A stretch of DNA of 64,000 nt from the NCBI RefSeq assembly GCF_003072505.1, contig NZ_NTGB01000001.1:1216659-1280658 (forward strand). The letters are read 5' to 3'. Both the position numbers and the translations under genes were made by a program. Source of the DNA: Polynucleobacter rarus (GTDB lineage Bacteria > Pseudomonadota > Gammaproteobacteria > Burkholderiales > Burkholderiaceae). Positions within the stretch are counted from its first letter, which is position 1, and each line of letters starts with the position of its first letter. This document shows positions 20,971 through 29,430 of the stretch, piece by piece. The notes beneath the pieces were generated by a model, which was not told the origin of the DNA, did not search any database, and saw only the letters and a program-made list of their open reading frames with translations.

Positions 20971-21647
20971 TATTTCGCTCCTTGATTGCCCATTGGCACA
21001 ACGTATTTAACAAAAATACCGGGTGTTACAACAGTTTCAGGATCAAGCTCGCCAAGCTCTACCACTTCATTCACCTGAGCTAGCGTATTTTTTGCAGCCA
21101 TCGCCATAATAGGACCAAAGTTTCTAGACGCTTTACGATAAACTAGGTTACCCCAACGATCGCCTTTGTTTCCTTTAATTAAGGCAAAATCAGCACTTAA
21201 AGGCGTTTCGAAGACATAGTTTTTACCATTAATTACTCTAGTTTCTTTACCCTCTGCGAGTAAAGTGCCGTAAGCAGTTTGGGTAAAAAATCCACCTAAA
21301 CCAGCACCCTGCGCTCTGATTCGCTCTGCTAAATTACCTTGTGGGGTTAATTCCAGCTCAATTTGTTTAGCTTTAAAAAGATTATCAAATACGTAAGAAT
21401 CTGCCATGCGTGGATAAGAACAGATAATTTTTCTGACTCGACGCGCCTTTAGTAAAGCTGCGATACCTGTTTCACCACTACCAGCATTATTGGTAATAAT
21501 GACTAAGTCTTTGGCATTTTGACCAACTAAACCCTCAATCAATTCATGAGGGATACCTGATCCACCAAAACCACCAATCATAATGGTCGCACCATCTTTG
21601 AGACCAGCAAAGAGCTGGTCCATGTCTACTGAAACTTTATTTATCAT
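20970..21647 (-). CDS. pcaI: 3-oxoacid CoA-transferase subunit A
   Basis: The 225-residue alpha subunit carries the CoA-binding glycine-rich GGFGGSGIPHELIEG near residue 22 and GAGLGGFFTQTAYGT. It pairs with the B subunit encoded directly downstream and, with the thiolase, would channel 3-oxoadipate (or acetoacetate) to acetyl-CoA and succinyl-CoA. Confidence 0.88.
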   Translation of the reverse strand: MINKVSVDMDQLFAGLKDGATIMIGGFGGSGIPHELIEGLVGQNAKDLVIITNNAGSGETGIAALLKARRVRKIICSYPRMADSYVFDNLFKAKQIELELTPQGNLAERIRAQGAGLGGFFTQTAYGTLLAEGKETRVINGKNYVFETPLSADFALIKGNKGDRWGNLVYRKASRNFGPIMAMAAKNTLAQVNEVVELGELDPETVVTPGIFVKYVVPMGNQGAK

Positions 21648-21656
21648 ATAAATCTT

Positions 21657-22352
21657 TTATTGTTTTGGTCCAATAGTAAGTTCAAGGGTTGGTAAATGAT
21701 CGATCGTACCAACTAGATGATCACCAACCTCAACTTTGCCAACACCTTCAGGTGTTCCTGTATAAATTAAGTCACCCTCTTTAAGATGGTAAAACTGGGA
21801 TAGGTTAGAAATGACTTCTGCAACGCTCCAAATCAAGGCATTCAGATCAGAGGATTGCTTAACTTGACCATTTACGGTTAATTCAATTTTGCCGTTATTC
21901 AGAGGCCCTGTCACCGATTTAGGAATAATTTCAGTAATGACTGCAGAGTCTTCAAAAGCCTTACCAAAATCCCAAGGACGCCCCATTTCACGGCTGGCAA
22001 TTTGCAGGTCACGACGTGTCATATCTAAGCCACAAGCGTAACCATAAACACAATCTTCTGCATCCTCAACTGTCACTCTAAAAGCAGGCTTACCAATGGC
22101 AATTACTAATTCCATTTCATAATGTAAGTTATTTGTGCTCAGAGCATAAGGAGTTGTTGCTGGGCTCAAAACAATAGCGTTCGCAGGCTTCATAAAATAA
22201 AAAGGTGGTTCACGATCTGGATCGAAGCCCATTTCTCTGGCATGCGCAGCATAATTACGACCAACACAAAAAATTCTAGAAACTGCGTAGGAAGCATCAG
22301 TACCTTTTACAGGAACACTTGGAATGGCTTCTGGGTTAAACACATAATTCAT
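21657..22352 (-). CDS. Fumarylacetoacetate hydrolase-family enzyme, probably fumarylpyruvate hydrolase-like
   Basis: A 231-residue FAH-fold C-C hydrolase with RIFCVGRNYAAHAREMGF, the metal-binding glutamates in NNLHYEMELVIAIGK and the aspartate in YACGLDMTRRDLQ. It most resembles fumarylpyruvate hydrolases of the gentisate pathway. It leads the operon with pcaI, pcaJ and pcaF, nine bases before pcaI, which ties it to aromatic acid breakdown. The exact substrate cannot be fixed from sequence. Confidence 0.8.
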   Translation of the reverse strand: MNYVFNPEAIPSVPVKGTDASYAVSRIFCVGRNYAAHAREMGFDPDREPPFYFMKPANAIVLSPATTPYALSTNNLHYEMELVIAIGKPAFRVTVEDAEDCVYGYACGLDMTRRDLQIASREMGRPWDFGKAFEDSAVITEIIPKSVTGPLNNGKIELTVNGQVKQSSDLNALIWSVAEVISNLSQFYHLKEGDLIYTGTPEGVGKVEVGDHLVGTIDHLPTLELTIGPKQ

Positions 22353-22564
22353 GATTCGTCCTTAAAAAATTTGTCTCAAGCACACAATAATAAACCACTT
22401 AGCAAAGCAACTTGGCGTTATGGGATGAAATATCCCCATGCTTGACCTAACTTCGCTTTTTAAAAAAAAGTGGGAGATTTGCCTGAGTTCATCTAAAAAA
22501 AATAATAGCTTTGTGATTTATGTAAAAATCAATGGAAATTCATTATTTTGAAGAGGCCATTTAA

Positions 22565-23701
22565 ATGTCACATATTCAATATTTAACTCAAATTTATCTC
22601 GAATCTGGCGCCATTCAACGACTCCCATCAGAATGTATCAGACTAAATATCAAAAAACCCTTGGTTGTTACCGATCAAGGCATTAAATCTGCAGGAATTT
22701 TATCGAAAATTGAAGTGGTTTTGCAGGGGATGGACTTTGTGGTGTTCGATCAAACCCCATCAAATCCGACTCAGCATGCAGCTGAAAAAGGTAAAGAACT
22801 TTATGAAAAAAATTTCTGTGACGGCTTAATTGCGCTTGGAGGAGGCTCATCGATTGATTGTGCAAAAGTAATCTCAATCCTTACCACCCACCAAGAACCA
22901 CTAAAAAACTACGCAACGATTGAAGGTGGATCTAACAAAATTACTGCCCAAGTTACCCCCTTGATAGCAGTGCCAACGACTAGTGGCACAGGTAGTGAAG
23001 TAGCCAGAGGCGCCATCTTAATTTTGGACGATCAACGTAAAGTGGGATTTCACTCATGGCATATCCTACCTAAATCAGCTATTTGTGATCCAGACCTTAC
23101 CCTAAACTTACCCCTTTACCTCACTGCAGCTACTGGAATGGATGCAATTGCACATTGCATAGAGACCTTTTTAAATGTACCCTTTAACCCAACTGCTGAT
23201 GCTATTGCTTTAGACGGCCTTGAACGAGCTTGGCAGAATATCGAGTTGGCGACTCAAAATGGCCAACATCAAGAAGCGAGACTACAAATGATGACCGCAT
23301 CGATGCATGGTGCAATGGCCTTTCAAAAAGGCTTGGGTTGCATCCATAGTCTTAGCCATAGTCTAGGCGGTTTATTGCCAAATCTTCATCATGGCACGTT
23401 GAATGCGGTGTTCTTACCAGCTGTATTGCGCTTTAATGCTAAAGCAGAATCAGTGATTGAGCAAAAAAAGATGCGAACCATTGCTACGAAAATTGGTGTC
23501 TCAGATGAAAGCATTGTGCCCGAGGCTATGTTGAATCTTTCCAAAAGACTAGGACTACCAACGGGTTTAAAAGACTTAGGGATTGAAGATCATCATTTTG
23601 AGAAGATTATTCAAGGGGCTTTAAAGGATCATTGCCACTTTACCAATCCAAGAATTGCCACATTTGATGATTACAAAAATATTCTTCTTGAATCGATGTA
23701 A
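22565..23701 (+). CDS. Iron-containing alcohol dehydrogenase
   Basis: A group III dehydrogenase of 378 residues with the NAD site in DGLIALGGGSSIDCAK, AVPTTSGTGSEVARG and the metal site in GMDAIAHCIET and CIHSLSHSLGG ... HHGTLNA. The family includes 1,3-propanediol, lactaldehyde and butanol dehydrogenases and maleylacetate reductases. It is divergent from the FAH/pcaIJF operon, so a role as maleylacetate reductase or hydroxyacid dehydrogenase in the same catabolism is possible but unproven. Confidence 0.82.
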   Translation: MSHIQYLTQIYLESGAIQRLPSECIRLNIKKPLVVTDQGIKSAGILSKIEVVLQGMDFVVFDQTPSNPTQHAAEKGKELYEKNFCDGLIALGGGSSIDCAKVISILTTHQEPLKNYATIEGGSNKITAQVTPLIAVPTTSGTGSEVARGAILILDDQRKVGFHSWHILPKSAICDPDLTLNLPLYLTAATGMDAIAHCIETFLNVPFNPTADAIALDGLERAWQNIELATQNGQHQEARLQMMTASMHGAMAFQKGLGCIHSLSHSLGGLLPNLHHGTLNAVFLPAVLRFNAKAESVIEQKKMRTIATKIGVSDESIVPEAMLNLSKRLGLPTGLKDLGIEDHHFEKIIQGALKDHCHFTNPRIATFDDYKNILLESM

Positions 23702-23810
23702 CTTATAAATTTGTTAAAGATTTAAGATAAAATAAAAATACCGATTTAAGAATAAGTAATTAATGCAATGTTACTAATTTAATTAGATCATTTAACAAAC
23801 GAGAAATGTC

Positions 23811-24368
23811 ATGACATCAAAATTTCGCATCAATGCATTATTGGGTTTATTTTTGAGTGTTTCGCTGACATTTTTACCAGCGGAAAACTCCGCAAAAGAA
23901 TCTCCTAAATATCAGAAACACCAAATCATTATTGCCAAGGTGATTGGTATTTCAGATGGTGACACCATCACCCTTCTCAATGAAGATAATACTCAATTAA
24001 AAATTCGACTAGCAGGGATTGATTGTCCAGAAAAAAATCAGGCTTTTGGTAATCGAGCAAAACGCTTACTCAGTGAAAAAGTCTTTGGTAATGTGGTTAG
24101 GGTAGAAATTAGAGGAATCGATCGTTATGATCGGACTTTGGGAATCGTTCGATTAGGTGATGAAGATATTAATGAATATCTTATTCACGAGGGTGTTGCA
24201 TGGCATTACAAACATTACGCAAAAGATCAACCCGCTGAAGAAGCAAAACGTTATGATCTGGCTCAAGAATATGCAAAAAAAACCAAAAAAGGTTTATGGA
24301 TCCAAGAAAATCCTACAGCACCATGGGATTTTAGAGAGCAACGTAGAAAAGGCGAGAATAAATCTTAA
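23811..24368 (+). CDS. Secreted thermonuclease-like (SNase) protein
   Basis: A 185-residue protein with a signal peptide (cleavage probably near FLPAENS) and one staphylococcal-nuclease domain. DGDTITL, KIRLAGIDCPEKNQAFG and DRYDRTLG give R66, E74 and R108, equivalent to the catalytic triad of micrococcal nuclease. It is likely a calcium-dependent periplasmic or extracellular nuclease, useful for extracellular DNA turnover. It stands alone on the plus strand. Confidence 0.88.
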   Translation: MTSKFRINALLGLFLSVSLTFLPAENSAKESPKYQKHQIIIAKVIGISDGDTITLLNEDNTQLKIRLAGIDCPEKNQAFGNRAKRLLSEKVFGNVVRVEIRGIDRYDRTLGIVRLGDEDINEYLIHEGVAWHYKHYAKDQPAEEAKRYDLAQEYAKKTKKGLWIQENPTAPWDFREQRRKGENKS

Positions 24369-24415
24369 GTTTGAAAGTTAATAGGCCTTACAAAAACCAC
24401 TACTCTACTATTGAA

Positions 24416-24456
24416 GGAGTAACATGGAGCTCTAATAGTCATTGCTTTTTTGACTA
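24416..24456 (+). other. Minigene and hairpin before the Smr gene
   Basis: A good Shine-Dalgarno GGAG (24416-24419) precedes an ATG at 24424 that opens a three-codon frame ending TAA at 24433-24435. A 6-bp inverted repeat TAGTCA / TGACTA (24436-24456, nine-base loop) follows at once. The downstream Smr gene has no obvious ribosome site of its own. This could be a leader minigene, or chance. Confidence 0.3.
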
Positions 24457-24469
24457 GCTAAAAAAAACC

Positions 24470-24937
24470 ATGAACAGTCATCAAATCATTTGCTCGATGT
24501 GCGGGAACCCCCGCCAATTTACTCTCAAAGAATGTCCCTATTGCGGAGAAACTGATTTTCTCTCGGATGCGGATGCACAAGTTAAAGCGTTTACGATTAA
24601 CTTAGAGTCTGGCCTTCCTACAATCGATGAGGCATTTTTAAGGTTTGAGCATTATCTGACTCGCCTACAAAATACGGGTATTCGACTAATTAAGGTCATT
24701 CATGGTCAAGGATCAACTGGACAAACTGGAAAAATTAAAAAGGCTTTTCGGGATGCAATGGATTATGGGAAGTGGACCAATGCAATAGCTGAGGTTTATT
24801 ACGGTGAGGTCCTAAAACCAGGTTTATCAGGATTGGAAGAGTTACGAAGAAGTCATCCAACCCTTGCCAAAGGAATCACCCTAGATATGCATGGGAACTC
24901 AGGTATTACTGTCCTCATACTTTTTAAAGACTTTTAG
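24470..24937 (+). CDS. Zinc-ribbon plus Smr-domain protein
   Basis: 155 residues in two parts. An N-terminal C-x2-C ... C-x2-C zinc ribbon (C8, C11, C22, C25) is followed by an Smr-like domain with VIHGQGSTGQTGKIKKAF (H78-G81), the nuclease loop of the Smr family. The C-terminus ends GITLDMHGNSGITVLILF. Smr domains act as nickases or RNA endonucleases, including ribosome rescue in other bacteria. The fusion suggests a nucleic-acid-binding nuclease; the partner is unknown. Confidence 0.7.
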   Translation: MNSHQIICSMCGNPRQFTLKECPYCGETDFLSDADAQVKAFTINLESGLPTIDEAFLRFEHYLTRLQNTGIRLIKVIHGQGSTGQTGKIKKAFRDAMDYGKWTNAIAEVYYGEVLKPGLSGLEELRRSHPTLAKGITLDMHGNSGITVLILFKDF

Positions 24938-24940
24938 TAC

Positions 24941-26038
24941 TTAATCGTCCTGAAAAGAAAACTCTTTTTCTAGATCAGAGAAGATTCTTAAAGTCTGACT
25001 AGCCGAAATAAAAAAGTCTCGAATCTGAGATTCGTTTTGAACATCATTGAGAAGATGATGATTTGAGAGAATCTGTCGCCAATATCTTGAGCCTCCAATA
25101 CCATGCGCAAAGCCTAAAACATGACGAGTAATCGCCGCGATATTAAAAATAGATTTACCCTGACTTTGTTGACAGTATCTAAACCAACGAATTGAGTAAT
25201 CAATTAACTGTTCTTCGATAACCTTCCATGTTTGGGCATTTAAAAAATAACCATAATTTTTGCCTGAACTCTCAATCATTTGATCCCAGGCTAATAAGTG
25301 GGCTGGGGTATGGTAAGCCGCTCGCCCGATCATAAAACCATCAAAATCATCCCAATGGTTGGCAATATCCTGATTGGTTTCTAGCCCCCCATTGAGTAAA
25401 ACATTAACATGGGCAAACTGATTTTTCACATCTAGCCGAAGCTGCTTTGCGACTTCATATCTTAAAGGAGGAATCGTTCTATTTTCTTTTGGTGACAAAC
25501 CTTTTAGGATGGCATTACGAGCATGAATAGTGAGTTGTGAAGCTCCAGCGTCACAGACCTTCAGCATAAAATCAAGGACAAATTGATAGTCTTGTTCTTG
25601 TGTGGGATCCATCTCGTTTAAACCCAAACGATGTTTGACACTAATCGGAATATCTACCGCATCTTTCATAGCTTTAACACAATCAGCAACCAAATCCGGC
25701 TCGGCCATAAGACAAGCACCAAAGGAGCCTCTTTGAACTCGCTCTGAAGGACAGCCACAATTTAAATCAATCTGATCGTACCCCCACTCTTGAGCAATTT
25801 TGGCGGCCTGCGCTAGGTCTGCGGGCTCACTCCCCCCTAATTGCAAAACAACAGGATGTTCATCTTGATCAAAATCTAAATGCTTAGGACGATCACCATA
25901 AATAATTGCACCGGTATTAATCATCTCCGTGTAAAGAATTGCTTTTTTAGAAAGTATTCGATGAAACGATCGGCAATGCCGATCAGTCCAATCCATCATC
26001 GGGGCGACTGCCAATATTTTTTTATCTTTATTTTCCAC
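24941..26038 (-). CDS. dusA: tRNA-dihydrouridine synthase A
   Basis: An FMN enzyme that reduces uridines in the D-loop of tRNA. The 365 residues begin with APMMDWTDRHCRSFHRIL, then LQLGGSEPADLA, the catalytic cysteine in QIDLNCGCPSERVQRGSFGA, and NGGLETNQDI with GFMIGRAAYHTP. These match the DusA subfamily. It converges on the Smr gene with a 3-base gap. Confidence 0.94.
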   Translation of the reverse strand: MENKDKKILAVAPMMDWTDRHCRSFHRILSKKAILYTEMINTGAIIYGDRPKHLDFDQDEHPVVLQLGGSEPADLAQAAKIAQEWGYDQIDLNCGCPSERVQRGSFGACLMAEPDLVADCVKAMKDAVDIPISVKHRLGLNEMDPTQEQDYQFVLDFMLKVCDAGASQLTIHARNAILKGLSPKENRTIPPLRYEVAKQLRLDVKNQFAHVNVLLNGGLETNQDIANHWDDFDGFMIGRAAYHTPAHLLAWDQMIESSGKNYGYFLNAQTWKVIEEQLIDYSIRWFRYCQQSQGKSIFNIAAITRHVLGFAHGIGGSRYWRQILSNHHLLNDVQNESQIRDFFISASQTLRIFSDLEKEFSFQDD

Positions 26039-26181
26039 TTAAACTTTTAATTAATTAGATAGATTCGACTTTGATTGCAACCCACTTTAAGGAAAGAACA
26101 ATTTCAGCGTTGAGGTATTAATCATAACCTTTTTGTTGGTTGATTAATTACTTGATCACTTGTAATTAATTTAATTAATTC

Positions 26182-26209
26182 TTGAACTCATGTTAATATT
26201 GAATACAAT
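26182..26209 (+). promoter_or_regulatory. Candidate promoter of the exopolysaccharide locus
   Basis: TTGAAC (26182-26187) and TACAAT (26204-26209) with a 16-base spacer form a plausible sigma-70 promoter about 75-100 bases before the BcsE-like gene. The surrounding 260 bases are extremely AT-rich, so chance matches are likely. Confidence 0.35.
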
Positions 26210-26270
26210 ATAAAAATTAATATCAACCAAAAGTTACTACACAAAAATTAATTCGATAATGTTAGTTAAT

Positions 26271-26314
26271 AATAAGAAAATTCGTGAATATTAATAAGAA
26301 AATTCGTGAATATT
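26271..26314 (+). repeat. 22-bp perfect tandem duplication over the start of the BcsE-like gene
   Basis: The unit AATAAGAAAATTCGTGAATATT occurs twice head-to-tail at 26271-26292 and 26293-26314 without mismatch. Each copy contains a GTG with the same upstream context. As 22 is not a multiple of three, only the second GTG (26306) opens the long gene; the first (26284) opens a ten-codon frame ending TAA at 26314-26316, overlapping the real start. Confidence 0.85.
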
Positions 26315-27973
26315 AATTTTCCTAAATTAAATATTTCTGGGCTATCTCGAGTAGCAAACGAGATGGAAATTGGAGGTTCTTATTTTTTGATATTAGATAA
26401 CGCCTCTGTTAAAACCAGTTTAATGATTGGCAGTCTCAGGTCTTCACTTGAAAGTAATATTTCATCAGTTTTAATCTTAAGTTCTATTTCTGATGTTGAA
26501 AATAACTCAGCCAAAACACTTTGGGGTGGTTTCTTAAAATCTGGTGTAGAGAGTGGTTCATTAAAAATATTCATACATGATGAACATTTTAGGTCTAATA
26601 TTTTTCGATATGGTATCAAGCGGTTTATTCAGGATTTAGAATTCCTCAACCTAGCAAGTGGCAGTTTTATATGGTTTGACTTCGCTGAGCAACTGTTCAC
26701 TATTCAAGATATTAATTTTGCTGCGAAACAAGTCCAAGTTATTGTGGACTGGCTCAAAATGAAGCAAGTTACTGCGGTATTTGTTTTTGCTAAACTTAAC
26801 ACCCACGAATCCCACGATATTTATCTTTTGTCAGAGCACTTGTCTGGACTTTGTCGAATTGGTGGAGGTAACAGAGGCTTAGAAGCAAAGTTTTTACATT
26901 GGCATTCTCATGAGGGAGATATTGCTCATAAGAATTACGCGCTTGAGGAGTCCAACTCTGGCTTTTATCGCACCAGTTTGCCGACAAGTTCCAACGTCCT
27001 TGAAAAATCCTCTTTACATATTAATTTAGATCCAAGCGTTGCTGAGTGTTTAGAATTAACTACAGTCGAGTGGATTTTTCTTGATTCGCCATTAAAACTA
27101 ATACATACCCTTCGTGATAGCCCCTCGCCAACTATCGTCTTACGTTTTGGTTTAGGAACTGATATTTTAGAATTAGCACAAACAGTACATACTTTAAGAA
27201 CAGTAATCGGACGAGGGGCAAAAATTATTGTTCACGAAGATAGTTTGTCCCTAAGACATAGTTGTGAACTCTTATTGCTTTCCCTCGGTGCAAATGTGGT
27301 GATGCACAAAGAAATACCTGTTTGGCGTTTGCCCCTTTTAGTAGAGTCATTAGAAGATACTTTATTTAATCGGGACATAGATGTACCTTTTGACAAACTA
27401 ATACTTGGCGTTGAACCAACTCAGCTAGCTGGACTATTAACCATTGAAGAGTTTATTGATCAAGTTGATAATATTCTCAAGATAACTAAGGAAAATAAAA
27501 TCCCTGTTGTTCTTTTTAAAGGGACAACCCACCTTGCACAAGTCTCCCAAGAAGTTTTGAAAGAGATTAGATTATCTCGAGTGGGTGATTTTTGTGCCTT
27601 TGACGGCTCATCAGTCTATATTTTCTTATTATCCTGTCCTTCTTATCATTTGAAAGAAATTTTTGATCGTATTTGTTCGGTCTCTTTAGATTCAATTTTT
27701 ATTAACTCAAACTTTTGGACTTCACCAGAAAACATAACTGCTGAATTAGAGAAAATTCAAATAACAAGCGCTGAATTTATTCCAACAAATTTTAATCAAA
27801 TAGATGCAATCCTTCCCTCAGAACGTCTTGATCACTCTTATTGTGAGAATGTAACATTAACAAATAATATTATTGAGCCACTACCAACGGCTGTAGCCAC
27901 TGAAAATGAATCAATCCAGCAAACCATTCAGCCACAAGAACAAGTAATTAGTACACCAATTAATAATAATTAA
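26306..27973 (+). CDS. BcsE-like c-di-GMP receptor (GIL domain) without cellulose genes
   Basis: A 555-residue soluble protein that I assign to the BcsE family. An N-terminal RecA/NTPase-like domain covers about residues 20-210. The GGDEF-I-site-like (GIL) part holds the family stretch RHSCELLLLSLGANVVMHKE (317-336) followed by PVWRLP, and RVGD at 425-428, matching the RxGD c-di-GMP-binding motif of enterobacterial BcsE at almost the same position. The final 60 residues are a low-complexity Gln/Asn/Thr tail. BcsE normally stimulates cellulose synthase BcsA, yet the next genes encode a different synthase. The start is GTG 26306; the frame is closed upstream. Confidence 0.72.
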   Translation: MNINFPKLNISGLSRVANEMEIGGSYFLILDNASVKTSLMIGSLRSSLESNISSVLILSSISDVENNSAKTLWGGFLKSGVESGSLKIFIHDEHFRSNIFRYGIKRFIQDLEFLNLASGSFIWFDFAEQLFTIQDINFAAKQVQVIVDWLKMKQVTAVFVFAKLNTHESHDIYLLSEHLSGLCRIGGGNRGLEAKFLHWHSHEGDIAHKNYALEESNSGFYRTSLPTSSNVLEKSSLHINLDPSVAECLELTTVEWIFLDSPLKLIHTLRDSPSPTIVLRFGLGTDILELAQTVHTLRTVIGRGAKIIVHEDSLSLRHSCELLLLSLGANVVMHKEIPVWRLPLLVESLEDTLFNRDIDVPFDKLILGVEPTQLAGLLTIEEFIDQVDNILKITKENKIPVVLFKGTTHLAQVSQEVLKEIRLSRVGDFCAFDGSSVYIFLLSCPSYHLKEIFDRICSVSLDSIFINSNFWTSPENITAELEKIQITSAEFIPTNFNQIDAILPSERLDHSYCENVTLTNNIIEPLPTAVATENESIQQTIQPQEQVISTPINNN

Positions 27974-28050
27974 CTATTAATTTCTTTTGCGATCAAAATT
28001 TCTGTCAAGTTAAATATTCTTCGCATAATAATTAAAAAGGAGTAGTTCGG

Positions 28051-29430
28051 ATGTGTTTTAAAGGTAAAGGTTCTTGTTATTTCGAGATAGCCTCTCTTCA
28101 ATTTTTGATTTTATTCACTTGTTTAAATTCACCATTAGTGTTTGCTGAGAATACTAAGCTTATCAAAGCTGATTCTGTTAGTTTAATTACAACTACTGAG
28201 ATAAGTGACGTCGATGAAGTATTGTTAAAAAAAAGATTAGATGATGTTTACACAATGTATGAAAAAGGAAATTCATCAGGGGTAATTGAAGATGGTGTGC
28301 CTTTACTCAAAGTTTTCCCAAATGAAACACGTTTGCGTTTTGCATTAGCTAACTCTCTGGTGTGGAGTACGCCCCGCTTCGAAGAAGCAATCGCTTTGTA
28401 TAAAACTTTACTAACAAGTGAATATGCAAAAGAGTCAAAATTAGGCCTTGCAAATGCATATCGTTGGACAAGCCGTGATGATTTGGCAATGCCATATTAT
28501 CGGGAATTAATTGCAGCTAATCCTGAAGATGAAAATGTTAATGAGGGTTATAAACTATCTACTATGGCAATGCGTGCCATGACAACCTATTCATTTGGGA
28601 CTTCAAGTGACTCTAACACTATGCAACGTAATGAAGCCTCGGTATCTCATAAATTTCGTAACGAAAAAGGAGAGTTTTTCGAAGTCTCCATTAGAGGTAT
28701 TCGAGATACAACTCCCAGCCTTGTAGATACAAATGGTAATTCTCAAGAGACCATAGCAAATCAACGAAGTATGACCTTTCGTTATCAAAATATAAATTTG
28801 CCACTTTCGCCTACCTTTGAACTTACTGCGCAAACGAAGGACAATTCAAATGCCTTTGGTGGTGTTGAATTACAAATTAACAAATCCACTAAATTAGTAC
28901 TGAATCGTATTAATTGGGGCGTTTTATCATTCAATGCAAATGCCGCTGCGGCAAATTTATCTGCTGGTCATGCCGCTCTAGAATCATCCTATGTCGGTCG
29001 TCTTGGCTCAGTTAGTGGGCGGGTAGATTATTTTGCAATAAGTGATGGTAATCACGTCACATCTTCATATTTTCAAGCTTCACCTAGCTTTTCAATTGGT
29101 AAAAATATCAAGCCCTTCATTGGTATTCAAACAAGAGACCAAGCTCAATATTCTCCAGTTTATTGGTCACCAATGGAAGGTTACGGAGTTTATTTTGGCG
29201 GTTTGAGAACAGAATGGACAAATAATGTCACAACTTTGAGCATATCTGCACAGTATGGTATGAAGTTATATGGTGATGGGGCTCGTAACTACAGCGTATT
29301 CACTAAGGCCCGAACAAAAGTTACAGATGACTTTGCGGCTAGTATTACAGCTGCATATTCCGCTGGTGGTGCATATGGGCCGGAATACACCTATAGTTCA
29401 ATTATGGGAACTATTGAGCAATTATGGTAG
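28051..29430 (+). CDS. TPR plus beta-barrel outer-membrane export protein
   Basis: 459 residues with a signal peptide ending near PLVFAEN, a TPR-like helical part (about 55-170, with RLRFALANSLVWS and KLGLANAYRWTSRDDLA) and a C-terminal region of alternating beta strands (about 175-459) ending in IEQLW, a terminal aromatic as in outer-membrane barrels. This is a short version of the PgaA/BcsC layout: periplasmic TPR scaffold plus secretion pore. AAGGAG precedes the ATG. It overlaps the synthase gene by seven bases. Confidence 0.7.
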   Translation: MCFKGKGSCYFEIASLQFLILFTCLNSPLVFAENTKLIKADSVSLITTTEISDVDEVLLKKRLDDVYTMYEKGNSSGVIEDGVPLLKVFPNETRLRFALANSLVWSTPRFEEAIALYKTLLTSEYAKESKLGLANAYRWTSRDDLAMPYYRELIAANPEDENVNEGYKLSTMAMRAMTTYSFGTSSDSNTMQRNEASVSHKFRNEKGEFFEVSIRGIRDTTPSLVDTNGNSQETIANQRSMTFRYQNINLPLSPTFELTAQTKDNSNAFGGVELQINKSTKLVLNRINWGVLSFNANAAAANLSAGHAALESSYVGRLGSVSGRVDYFAISDGNHVTSSYFQASPSFSIGKNIKPFIGIQTRDQAQYSPVYWSPMEGYGVYFGGLRTEWTNNVTTLSISAQYGMKLYGDGARNYSVFTKARTKVTDDFAASITAAYSAGGAYGPEYTYSSIMGTIEQLW

